Source of the DNA: Piper betle
Lineage: Eukaryota; Streptophyta; Magnoliopsida; Piperales; Piperaceae
NCBI GenBank assembly: GCA_033002965.1
Contig: JAURVB010004862.1
Span: 1 to 64,000 of the forward strand
DNA length: 64,000 bases
Reading direction: 5' to 3'
The notes beneath the pieces were generated by a model. It worked only from the letters and a program-made list of their open reading frames with translations. It was not told where the DNA came from and ran no database searches. The translations under genes were made by a program, and so were the position numbers. Shown one piece after another: positions 24,201-35,379 of the stretch (positions within the stretch are counted from its first letter, which is position 1; every line of letters starts with the position of its first letter).

Positions 24201-25810
24201 TGGTGTTTTTTTTAACATTAACAGAATTCTCCTTTATATAGAAGAATATATGTAGAATTCAAGAAGTCACTACATTAAATTTTATACGAAAGAACATAAT
24301 CACACATACATATATTCAATACCAACCATTAGTGTGATAACAAAAAGTCACAAACTGACTGCTAAATTAATACAAATGGGTGTCAAATCGCACTCACAAC
24401 TCCCGATCCCAAAAATTCAATAAATAAAACTTATTTAAAACTATCCATAAATACCACTGTACTGATATGCTAAAGGTAATAATTGATAATTTATGATATT
24501 CATTCTCAAGAATTAATTTAATTAAATAATATTTAAGATTCGTTCCAAGATTTATAAAACCCTAAATAAAATAACCTAATTATTTTTTTAGGGGGTTTTA
24601 CAATCTCCCCAGCTTGGGAATTTTTGTCCTAAAAAATATAATAGGGTCATAATGAGAAAAAATTAGGGTTCTTCCCAAGTTGGGAATTTTTGTCTTCGAA
24701 AATGTAATAGGGTCTCCCGATCCTAATCAATCAACAATTTAATCATAATGCTTATGATGAAATGAATTTAAATCAAATTGTATACCTAAATCAGTGATTA
24801 CGCAGTGACGGCAGGGGTTGCCGTGAGGAGGGAGACGGCGGCTATGATTTCCATCCCACAAGTGATGTCGGCAAGGGGGAGTGGCTCGAGGTGGGTGGAC
24901 TGCCACTGGCTGGTGGCGGTGGCGGCGATGGTTGTGGATGGCTAGGTTGAGAGCGGCTAAGAATGTGATGTTGGCTAGGGAGAGGGGAGGAGGGCTAGGG
25001 GAGGTTGAGGTCGGCTAGGGAGGTTGACGGCATGGATGGTAGTAGTACTCGACTGGCCAGTGGCGGCGCTAGTTGCCGGAGACAGTGTATGCAAGCGCCG
25101 AGCTTTACTCACTCGAGGTTGCCGTGCATGTCGTCACCGGAGTTGGTGGCTGGCAGTGATTCCTGCAAAGCGGCGGTAGTGGTTAATTATGAGAGAAAAT
25201 GAGGAGAAAGCGGAGGGAGAAGAGGGAGGAAATGAGATGGGTGAGGTAGCAGTGATGGCGAGGGGAGATCGCCATGGGGTGGTGGATGGCGGTGGTGAGG
25301 GGTAGGGGGAGAAAAGTCTGGTGGCGGTTTGGAGAAGAAGATCAGGGGGTGGAAAGAAAAGCAGGTTGGGGGCGTTTTCATAAATAAAACTTCAGTCACT
25401 CCCGACTCAAGTCAATAATAATAAATAAATCCTAAAAACATAAACTAAAATATACTAAAATACCATATAATTAAATAATGTCGAGCTAAGTTGAATGGCA
25501 TGTTCTAAGCCTTTTAGCCCACCAAAAATAATAAATAACGCGTCCTAACGCGACAAATGACCTGAATCTAATTATATAGTTTACTATAAATAAAATAACC
25601 TTGGCATACTCTCATATATTTTGATAACTCATTATACTGCTGCATTACTAACATTATCATTATATACTTGGGTACATATGACTTGATGGCTCATAACGCA
25701 CGATTGGCCTCGACTCAACACGCGTGTTTTCAAACTGACTCGACTCAAACCGATGGTTGAACCGACCGGTTTGCAAGTATAAAATACTAACTCGTATCAT
25801 GGGTTTTAAA
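21230..25810 (-). mobile_element. Solo LTR of family A, reverse orientation, 4.58 kb
   Basis: On the minus strand it starts as TTTAAAACCCATGATACGAG (TG mutated to TT) and ends AAATTTGGGGTGTTACA. Flanking five-base repeats are TAGGT (21225-21229) and TAGGC (25811-25815), one mismatch apart. The related DNA at 6474-6478 in the first B element reads TAGGC without any insertion, which confirms both borders. There is no primer site, internal region or second LTR, as expected after LTR-LTR recombination. Frames such as the proline-rich one at 25187-25399 are leader composition, not genes. Confidence 0.88.
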
Positions 25811-26731
25811 TAGGCCAATAAAACCATGTGACATAGACTTTATAGTAAGTTACCCCATTGGAGTTTTGGGGAAAGGTAGAGAGTAGGGCATGAGGAAATT
25901 CTTAGAATGTATTGGCAACTAGAGGTCAGTAGTGGACCTATTTCATATAAATCACCATTACGACCACCTTTGATCATAGGTTGACAAGGGTAGTTGGGTC
26001 GTAGAGTGTCTTAACATAGATGAGATGATATGATGGGTATGGTATTGCTTAGAACTCAAAGCGTAGGTACATGCCAAGTAAAACTATAGTATAAGAACTG
26101 AGGTACCAGAGTGAGTTCATGGAACTCACTCTGCCTTTGAGTATGGTTAGTCGTACAAGTTTAGCCAGGAGCATTATGACTAGAGTGAGGATTGTTAGGA
26201 GGTATAGGTCGCACTACGTGAGCAATAAGAAAGTCAGATTGCTTTGGTAAGGATTAAGTCACATAGCTTATGGGATAGTAGCATTCAGTAGTCAGTCATC
26301 TTGTATTAGCTTGTAGCTTAACCACCATCCGAGTAGCTCAACCACCATGCAAGCAGCTCAACCATAGTTTGAGTGGAGCTACCACAATCGAGCAGGTATG
26401 CTATAGTGGACTATCTGTAGGATAGTCAAGTGCTTGGTTGAGTATCATAGTTGAATGGAAGAAACAAAAATATGGTCAGGTTATATGGCTGAAACTATAA
26501 GAAAGGGGATAAGGATTTGACAACATGACTAGTCATTAAGTAGTAAGATCTAGAGATCAACATGACATGATTGTGTGGCATTGTCTATGTAGTATATGAA
26601 AATGAGTTAAGATTGTTAGCTTCACAGTATGATAGATGGGTAGTATATAGAGTAGCATCTAGGTAGACACATGGAAGATGACTAGAGCAACGTGGTTGAT
26701 GTTAGAGATCCAAATTGCCTACACGGGCATC

Positions 26732-27975
26732 CAAGTGGGCACTTGACATTGGAGATTGTTCGAAACACACGGTCGAAACAAGTAGTATAATGATAAATTC
26801 AAGGATCATCCCACAGTGAGATGAATTTTCTATAATTAATAAAAGTAAATGAAATTAAGAGCAAAACAAAAATAAACGACTTAACTAAATTTAAATAATT
26901 CTTTAAATTAACAGAGAAGTTCAAATGATAAAACTCGTTCTAAAGTAAAATTTTCCTTAACATGAATTTAATCATCACCATATCTTACTCTTATCTTTTA
27001 GTCCCTTAGATTTTCGATCTAGGATAATTATATGATATGGTGGCTCCCACTCTTTCATGCATCTATTATTTTGCCTCAATTTCTACATCCAGTGATAATT
27101 AATTAATCAACAAAATAATGCATTAAGATTTACATTACAATCAGATACAATGTTGTGTATCTCCCGACCACAACAACAAATAAGTCAAAAGACTCATTGT
27201 ATGATGTATTATTAATGACTAATCTAATTAATTTCTCCTAAAATCTAATTAAATCTCATGATCTAAGAAATAGGTGATCAATCTATTCTTAGCATTAAGA
27301 ACATAATAATTCAAACAATTCGATTGAATAAAAGAATAAGAGGCTGATATGTATCAAATTAAACCATGTTAAGTTCCATTCTTTTCTAGACTGAAAGAAA
27401 GGATTACTCCATAATAAAAATAGAAAACAATATAAAGAACAAACTAGTTTTTATTATTAAAAGAAAAGTAATTGCAAAAACTAAACTATTTCTTCCACTA
27501 AACTCTAAAGCCAAGAGATGAGATTTGCTCAACAACAAATGACCACCCCTTTATATAGAAGAGAAGATGCCCAAGAGATACAAGAATTCGAGGAGGGATT
27601 CCAAAATTCGATGTGGAATAATTGATTATGATATCCGATGAAGTTTCCAATTCCCCGACAACTGTGCCAAAGTTATGTATAGCCATCCACATGGAGCTTT
27701 GTCATTATCAAAATTGTAGCCATCAACGGGTGGGGTCTAATGCTCTAACCAAAAATCCTAAGCTTAATTTGTTTCATCTTTTTCTGCATTAAAACTTCAA
27801 AATTAAGCATGTCTCATAAAATATTAATTAACTAGAATATAACGAACAATATCACCTAATTAATAATATTTATACCCAAAAAGTACAAAATTATATAAAA
27901 AACTTGGGTGAATATTGTATATTTTAAACACTTAACAAAGATAAGGGTGTATAGTATTATGTAGTTTGATGGAGT
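26732..27975. mobile_element. Unclassified 1.24-kb insertion in the second B element
   Basis: Comparison with 8660-8710 of the first B element shows extra DNA here. GCATC occurs at both borders (26727-26731 and 27976-27980), which would be a five-base target duplication. The content is AT-rich and non-coding. A TATA-like TTATATAG with a leader-like stretch near 27550 reads best on the minus strand, so it may be a solo LTR of an unrelated family. Its ends do not show TG...CA at these borders, so type and edges are uncertain. Confidence 0.5.
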
Positions 27976-28430
27976 GCATCTTTGCATTATAGCCTCCATA
28001 TGGTCATTTTATAGCCTTGTTTGTGGTGTCTATCACATTGATAGTAGCTACGTAAGTTGAGATAGAGTACCATAAATCGGTATGGGATGATCGGTTACAA
28101 ATACAGATGAAGGGATGAGAAACTTATCGCTATGGGTTACCGTTGTACGATAGTAGTTCTATGAGATGACTTTCCCCATCCACTAGAATGTACGTAACTA
28201 GAACTCAATCGAATACTGTTTGTCTACTGTTTACCGATTAACCTAGAGCTCTAGGAACCGTCCTTCGGGATGTTTGCATTGTAGTTTCTAGGGATGATGG
28301 CCAGATCCACGGTAAGTGGCAACAATGGTACTTCCGATTGATGGCTGCCTCAGCCATCTGTATTTTTATATATCACCTTATCCCAATATACACATTTCTC
28401 ATTATGCAGCTTTAAGTTATGGCATAGTGA

Positions 28431-29964
28431 TTAAACCTTATAAATTAGGTACGTGTGTTCCTTTATTATTCATCAAGGTGGCCATCCAATGGCTCATAGT
28501 TGTGGGATTGGGTTGATTAGGTAGAGCGGTCCACAAATTAGAGGCATGTGCAAAATTGTACAGTTGAAGGCTGAAAGTTTTGTAGGAATGTCCCCCACTA
28601 GGTAGCTTTCACAAGTGGTCCATCCTTGGATTATTATGTGTAGTCATGTCCTCCACTTGCATGTGTATTTGGGTAAATCCTACTTTGTAGAAAACATAAT
28701 AATTACAGTAAAACATATCAAAATATGCAAGATTTGGATGTTTTGTCTATTTCTTATAGCATTCTTATTTTTCATTCAAAACGGATTCAAAAACTAAGAA
28801 AGGGCCTCAAAAACGTAACCAAACTAACATGAAATAATAACTCTACTTGAGAGTTATCAACCACCTCATATTTGACATTGGTAGGCACTGTGATGAGGGC
28901 CTCAGAGTGTGAGCATGCTCACAAGTCCCACCACCAAATGAGGGGTACCAGTCAGTCTAGCTGTCAGGGATAGAGGCAGAAATGGCAAGACCACTAGGGT
29001 CCCCAACAACAGAGATGGAGGACAGATGTGGAGTAGCGTCATATGTTGCCAAGGGGAATCAGGCTCAGAGGTTCCCTCCGTAGACATAATCATTCTAGGA
29101 GTAGGGATAGCACAGTGGTAACTATGAGGAGTACCCGACATGTCCATAGTACCAGAGATGACATCCGGGTGCATGTCAAAGAGCTACAGAAGAGCTGCAC
29201 CCATGGTAAACAATTCCTTGGAATTGAAATTAGAACTTAATTCAAGTGAAGCGATTATTTCAAACCGAACTTGAATTGGTATTCCTAATTTTAAAACCCA
29301 AGGAGAATATATCAAACTGATAGTTTTGGATTAAGGAATAAAAAATATCTACACAAATAAAAGCACAAACAATTTTTAAGTGCTTCATGGATCTACTACA
29401 CTGTTCTATTCATTCTAACCAAGAATGAATAGGGATTCAATAGTTCCCTTGAGTGTACACTTCTTCCTATTGATATTGGAGAGGGGACTCCACTTACAAG
29501 CACAAACATTCTTAATAAAGCCAACACACTTACTTGAATCACTACAAAATAAATGAAGATAGACAATTACAAGAGTAAAATATTGTAGAAGGTTAGGAAG
29601 CCATTCTTGATTGTTTCTTTAAGTGTTCCAAGCCAATTAATAGAGGAAATAAGCTTCACACTTATCAGGGAATTTTTGGAATTAAAGGAGGAAAAAAATG
29701 TCAAGCCAGTGGTAAAACGACTATAAAATGAAGTATCTATCTGCTATCAATTGGATTCCGGTTGTCTCTCCAATCATGCTTCTGAACACGATCAATTTTC
29801 GATTGTGATTCCGATCTAGCTTTCAATTTTTTAATCTAAAAACCTAATTCTTTTCCTGATTTTTTGCCACTTGATATGATTTTCAATCAATCAAATTTTA
29901 ATCTTCTGAGTAGATATGACTTGGAGGAATCTTGTATGATATAATCAAATAACCAACAATTGTA
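28431..29964. other. Unassigned stretch between B internal region and protease relic
   Basis: No LTR end, tandem array or protein motif was recognised. By position it should hold the gag region. A short frame at 29043-29240 (+) is arginine-rich but has no knuckle or capsid motif. The part from about 29240 to 29960 has a different, AT-rich character and may be a further insertion. Confidence 0.3.
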
Positions 29965-30819
29965 TTATTTGATTTTGGTAGCATGCTTACTTTCATAGCA
30001 AAGACATTGATAGATTGGATTGGTGTGTCTATAGAGGATCGAGACTATGATTTGGTTGTGTCGACTCTTGCTGAAGTCGTTCTCACCATTGGAGTGTGTG
30101 TGAGGGGTGTCGTTGTGCTTGTCTAGCATATCATCCTATTTACTGATTTTACAGTTTTATCAATGAGGAGTTCAATGCTATAATCGACATGAATTGGATG
30201 GCACGGCACTATGCATTGATAGACTAACAACATAAGAAGGTCCACCTCATACTAAACTTGAATGTATAGATTGCATTCCAAGGCAAAGGCAGAGATAGTG
30301 GTGGACGTTTGATCTCGTTTCAGTGAGCCCAATGATTGATTGAGTGGGGCTGTGAGGACTTCCTTGCCATGATGGTAGATTTAGTCAACTAGTTAGTGCC
30401 AGAGTTAGCCCAAATCCTAGTGGTCAGTGAGTTTGTTACCGTGTTTTTAGATCAGGTTCCTGAGCCACCGTCAGCTAGGAAGGTGGAGTTCGCCATTGAC
30501 TTAATTCCCGTTACCACACCTATCTCTGGGGTGCCGTATCAGATGACACCACTTGAGCTCAGGGAGCCCAATACCCAGTTATAGAAGCTATTGGAGGAAC
30601 GTTTCATTAGGCTAAGTGTCTCACCTTGGGGCACTATAGTTCTCTTCGTCAAGAAGATGGACAGTAGCATGAGGTTGTGTTTTGACTACAAAATGCTCAA
30701 CTAGGTTGGAGCAGCTACAGTGTACTTGAAGATTAATCTTCTATCCGACTACCATCAGTTGAGGATATGAGAAGAGGATGTACTAAATACAGCTTTGTGG
30801 ACTCGGTACAGGCATTATG
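29965..30819 (+). pseudogene. Chromovirus pol relic, part 1: protease and start of reverse transcriptase
   Basis: The protease active-site triad reads DFG (29971-29979) where families have DSG or DTG, and DMNWM (about 30190) replaces the usual GMDWL. From 30396 the frame holds the pre-RT segment, with VEFAIDLIPVTTPISGVPY and LELREPNTQL, which align with element E's EFVIDLAPG and [10 protein letters not shown]. Stops and shifts follow through the region that includes KLSPWGT-like and DYKMLN-like motifs. Element C interrupts the coding sequence exactly after the codons for RYRHY at 30819. It continues at 35380. Confidence 0.85.
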
Positions 30820-32696
30820 TGTAATACCCCAAATCCGGTTTATGCTCGAGAACCGAACAGGAATGTCACTGGTCCTGGTTAGGTTGGCTAACTCGAACCC
30901 AACCCTGTGGATTTACACTAGGCATCTCAACATGGAAGATATCAATTGCTATGCATGGATGAATGCATAGATCCTTAACATACTACTGCATGGGTGACGG
31001 ACAACCAATTTGTATACCAAAAACAATTTCAATGAAAATCAATATAAATTTGTTAAATAAGACGGATAGAGTTTTCCCAAAATATGCAATTAAGGATCAC
31101 CCTATCAAAACAACATGTATAATTACATAAATCAATATACATTCATTGCATTATATTTTTCACATAAACACTTAATTCTGTCACCTCAAAATATTCTACA
31201 TTTTAGGTCTCAACCCACTTGTTCATTCTATTCACATATCACATTTAACATTCGATTTGCAAATTGATATCTATTTTTAAATCATAATATCACTATCATA
31301 TTATCATACCTTACATTACATCACATTATTTTCAATATAATAACAACATAAACAAAACAATAACATTCTGTCGTCTGACATGTGTGTATGCAAGAGACGT
31401 CACTGCTCCTCCGTCTAGACTGGCTCATCCTACTCATGATCATGACCTACATATGTTATAAAAAAATGTTAGTAATGAGTGTTAATGGTCCAAAACATAA
31501 CTAATATCAAACTGGCTATGAGTGCAACTCTCATATAAAAGAAAACATTTTTGAACTCTCTGAAGAGCATCTCTAACTAAACTGATTTGCTGCAGCTGAT
31601 GCCTCTCTCGGCATTTACCCATTTCACTTTTTGGTCCCTTGGGACTACTATTATATCCTAAGCCCTTTCCTTACCTCCTAACCCACTCACGTATCACGGT
31701 TGTCGGTATTTCTAGCTTCGACTGGCACATGCCCACTCACATAACATAGTTGTCAGTATTCCCAGCTTCGATTGGCTCATGCTGCTCACATAACATGGTT
31801 GTCGGTATTTCCAACTTCAACTGACACATGCCCACTTGCGTAGCATCGTTGTCAATATTTTTGGCTTTAACTGGTACATGTTGCCCTCATAACATGGTTG
31901 TCGGTATTTCCAACTTTGACTAACACATGTTGCTCGCATAACATGGTTGTCGGTATCCTCGGCTTTGACTTGCACATGCCCGCTCACGTAGTACGGTTGT
32001 TGAATTTTCCTCATTGAAAACACGAAAAATACATGTATATAGGTCTCGGTAGGGATTCATAAAATAGGCCTGAAGGCAACTTGTGGTGGAACTTATTTTC
32101 AAAAACAAACTCCAAGGATTTCATCCTCGAGGGTTATTAATCCAGAAAAACTATTCTACTAAATGACTCGAGCTAAGTGGGATCCAATAAAATGCCACTT
32201 AACTCGTCCTACAAATATTAAAGCAATACACAATAGAATAGATTGTAAAGTAGGAACTGAGTCCTAACCAGACCTAGTAAAAGCTCCGAGCGTGTCTTCG
32301 AGCCTAGGTGGTGAGTTCCTACTCTGTACCTAATCATCAGTCATGTAGCGACGGTGACAAGGTTGTGGCCGGCTTGAGTGAGGTTCGTGGGGAAAAAGAA
32401 AAGGAAGAAAAGAAGAAGAAAGTTGGGTGAGAAGGATGGTGGTGGTTGGATGGTGACAATGTTAGAAGTGTGGAATAAATAGATGTCGGGGAAAAAATGA
32501 GTGGTTGGTGAAAAAATGAATGGTTAGTTGAGAAAAATGAATGGTTAAGGAGAAAAATAATGGTCGGCAAGAAAAATGAATGGTTGGTGAGAAAAACGAA
32601 TAGTCATCTCGTAATTAAAACTTGACTCGACTAAAAATAATGGTTGAACTGCCTGGTTCAAACTATAAAACCCTGACTCAAATCACGGGTTTTACA
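30820..32696 (-). repeat. 3' LTR of element C
   Basis: On the minus strand it starts TGTAAAACCCGTGATTTGAG and ends CATAAACC...GGGGTATTACA. It matches 33486-35379 throughout with moderate divergence. Confidence 0.92.
31682..32008 (-). repeat. ~50-bp minisatellite in the C LTR (left)
   Basis: Six units of 49-50 bp and a partial seventh each contain ATAACATGGTTGTCGGTATT or a variant and end in CACATG or CTCATG. The sister array in the other LTR lies at about 34363-34690. Confidence 0.9.
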
Positions 32697-32709
32697 ATCT
32701 TCCCTCCTT
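32697..32709 (-). other. Polypurine tract of element C
   Basis: The minus strand reads AAGGAGGGAAGAT immediately before the 3' LTR start TGTAAAACCC. This is the usual site for plus-strand DNA priming. Confidence 0.8.
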
Positions 32710-32749
32710 ATAAAAATTGTCTTTGAAAATTTAAATTAAGGAGGCTTCA

Positions 32750-32782
32750 CTCTCGATGTCCTGGTTGACCACATCTGAAGCA
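32750..32782 (-). pseudogene. Gag zinc-knuckle fragment in element C
   Basis: The minus strand encodes CFRCGQPGHRE followed by a stop. This is the first three ligands (C, C, H) of a CX2CX4HX4C knuckle, cut off before the last Cys. It sits only about 40 bp from the polypurine tract, so all of pol has been removed. Confidence 0.8.
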
Positions 32783-33131
32783 TGCGTCTGTACCCACTCG
32801 GCATATTTCTCTGTGATGGCGTCCATAGTTCTGTCATGTTGGCTATCTATTCTCCTGAACTTGTCCATCTATAACTCTCATTGTTGCTGGAGCATTTATC
32901 CTATGCCTCTATTGTGTCCGCTGATCCGATTGATATTGTTGAGGGTGATGTTGTCTCTATTTATAGTTTCGGCTGGGTCAAGTAGCCAAGATTCGCTCAG
33001 CTTCGCTTGCGGCTTGCACCACATCCCCAAAAGTGGCAAATCTGCATTTTTAACTCTACCAACCGTGCAATGGCAGCCTCCATTTTGATCTGACGGCTTC
33101 TAGCATTGCGGCAGCTTTCACTACAATGGCT

Positions 33132-33293
33132 CTAGCTACAGCGGCTTACTAAGCCTAGCTCACTTGGATTTCCTAGCGGCAACACAGCTCTAAATTGGCT
33201 AGACACTGTCTCACTATGAACAGGAGTAGGGTTAGCTTGTCTAGGAGAAGGAGGGGATGGAAACCTGTTTCGAGTACTTCGAGTTCTTTCCAT
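33132..33293 (-). pseudogene. Gag N-terminal remnant of element C
   Basis: An ATG at 33293 opens a 53-residue frame beginning MERTRSTRNRFPSPPSPRQ and ending in a stop at 33132. The basic, proline-rich start and its place just after the primer site are typical of plant gypsy gag. The capsid region that should follow is deleted or out of frame. I infer it is a relic rather than a functional short protein. Confidence 0.6.
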
Positions 33294-33469
33294 GATTACC
33301 CTTACTCACTTATCCAATCCTGAAAATATTGCAATACTACCCCATGGTGAGAAATCTGTAATTCAAAGACAATAAGGACAAAAACATATACCTGCCAGCT
33401 AGACTTGGAGCAATCTTTACACACACATCACATATGAAAATATCTTTCGCCTGAATTGACCGAGAGTTT

Positions 33470-33481
33470 GCTTTGATACCA
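33470..33481 (-). other. Primer-binding site of element C
   Basis: The minus strand reads TGGTATCAAAGC, close to the complement of the initiator tRNA-Met 3' end, four bases after the 5' LTR end. Confidence 0.85.
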
Positions 33482-33485
33482 AAAC

Positions 33486-35379
33486 TGTAACACTCCAAAT
33501 CTGGTTTATGCTGGAGAACCGAATCAGAATGCCACTGGTCCCAGTTAGGTCAGCTAACTAAAACCCAGCCCTGTGGATCTACTCTCGGCATCTCAAGATA
33601 GAAAATGTCAATTGCTATGCATGGGTGAATGCACGGATCCCTAACATACTAGTGCATGGGTGACATGACAACCAATTTGCATACAAAAGAATTTCAATGA
33701 AAATTGATAAAAATTCATTAAATAAGACGGATAGAGTTTTCCCAAAATATGCAATTAAGGATCACCCTATCAAAACAACATGTATAATTACATAAATTAA
33801 TATACATTCATTGCATCATATTTTTCCCATAAACACTTAATTCTGTCACCTCAAAATCTTCTACGTTTTGGGTCTCGACCCACCTGTTCATTCTATTCGC
33901 TATCACTTTTATTATTCGATTTGTACATTAATATCTATTTTTAAATTATAATATCACTATTATATTATCATACCTTGCATTACATCACATCATTTTCTAT
34001 ATATTAACAACATAAACAAGACATTAACATTCTATCGTCTGACATGTGTGTATACAAGAGACATCATTGCTCCTCCACGAGGCTGGCTCATCCTACTCAT
34101 GATCATCACCTACATATATTATAAAAATGTCAGTAATGAGTATTACTCGTCCCAAACATAACTAATATCAAACTGGCTATGAGAGCAACTCTCATATGAA
34201 AGAAAACATTTTTGAACTCTCTGAAGAGCATCTACTAAATTGAAAGCATCTCTAACTGAACTAATCTACAACTGCTCAAGCCTCTTTCGACATTTTCTCA
34301 TTTTACTTTCTGGTCCCTTGGGACTACTAATATGTCCTAAGCCCTTTACATACCACCATACTCACTCATGTAGCACGATTGTTGGTATTTCTGGCTTCGA
34401 CTAGCTCATGCCCACTCGCATAACATGGTTGTCAGTATTCCCTGCTTTGCCTAGCTCATGCCTCTTGCATAACATGGTTGTCGATATTTCTAGCTTTGAC
34501 TGGCAAATGCCCGCTTGTGTAGCATGTTCATCGGTATTTCTGTCTTCAAGGGGAACATGCCACTCGCATAACATGGTTGTCGGTATTTCTGGCTCTGACT
34601 GGCACATGCCACTCAGATAACATGGTTTTTGGTGTCCCTGGCTTCGACTGGCACATGTCCACTCACATAGTATGGTTATTGAATTTTCCTCATTGAAAAC
34701 ACAAAAAATACATGTATATAGGTCTTGGTAGGGATTTATAAAATAGGCCTGAAGGCAAATCGTGGTGGGTCTTGTTTTCAAAAATATACTCCAGGGATCT
34801 CATCCTCGAGGGTTATTAATCTGGAAAAACTATTCGACTAAATGACCCAAGCTAAGTGGGATCTAATAAAACACCACTTAACTCATCTTGCAAATATTAA
34901 TGCAATACACAATAGAATAGATTATAAAATAGGAAACGAGTCCTAACCGGACCTGATAGAAGCTCCGAGCATGTCTTCGATCCTAGGCGATGAGTTCCTA
35001 CTCCGTACCTAATTGTCAGTCATGTAGAGATGGCAACAAGATTGTGGCTGGCTCGAGTGAGGTTCATGGGGAAAAAGAGAAGGAAGAAAAAGAAGAAGAA
35101 AGTTGGTGAGAAGGATGGTGGTGGCTGGATGGTGCCAGTGTCAAAAGTGTGGAATAAATAAATGTCAAGGGGAAGCAAACGAGTGGTCAGTGAGAAAAAT
35201 GAATGGTCAGTTAAGAAAAATGAATGGTTAGTGAGAAAAACAAATGGTCGGTGAGAAAACGAATGGTTGGTGGGAAAAACAAATGGTCATCTTCCAATTA
35301 AAACTTGGCTTGACAGAATATGACTGCCAAACTGCTCAGTTCAGACTATAAAACCCTGACTCAAATCACGGGTTTTACA
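33486..35379 (-). repeat. 5' LTR of element C
   Basis: On the minus strand it starts TGTAAAACCCGTGATTTGAG and ends GGAGTGTTACA. It is followed by the primer site at 33470-33481. Confidence 0.92.
34363..34690 (-). repeat. ~50-bp minisatellite in the C LTR (right)
   Basis: Six units and a partial one match the array at 31682-32008, with the same ATAACATGGTTGTCGGTATT core. Unit number is about equal in both LTRs, so the array predates insertion. Confidence 0.9.

Larger units (their letters stand above)
20394..28430 (+). mobile_element. Internal region of the second B-type element, interrupted
   Basis: It is collinear in patches with 5672-9200 of the first B element, with matching landmarks 'gagctaatccacag' (about 20570) and a polypyrimidine stretch (20870-20950). 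It is broken by a reversed solo LTR (21230-25810) and a 1.2-kb insertion (26732-27975). No open frame is left here. The pol relic from 29965 onward has the same orientation and may belong to it, but 28431-29964 is not alignable, so that link is inferred. Confidence 0.6.
30820..35379 (-). mobile_element. Non-autonomous LTR retrotransposon C, complete, reversed
   Basis: Two LTRs (30820-32696 and 33486-35379) enclose a 789-bp internal region. The target duplication is perfect: TTATG at 30815-30819 and 35380-35384. On the minus strand the order is 5' LTR, primer site (33470-33481), gag start (33293), zinc-knuckle codons (32750-32782), polypurine tract (32697-32709), 3' LTR. No protease, reverse transcriptase or integrase remains. 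LTR sequence and ends (TGTAAAACCCGTGATT; GGAGTGTTACA) relate it to family A, with a much shorter LTR. Confidence 0.92.

Noticed and set aside
25187..25399. Proline-rich 70-codon minus frame (similar: 32337-32570)
   Set aside because: Both are pyrimidine-rich LTR leaders at matching positions in related LTRs.
31682..34690. Regular ~50-bp repeats resembling a CRISPR array
   Set aside because: Repeats are contiguous and diverged, have no unique spacers, lie in plant LTRs and are duplicated in both LTRs.
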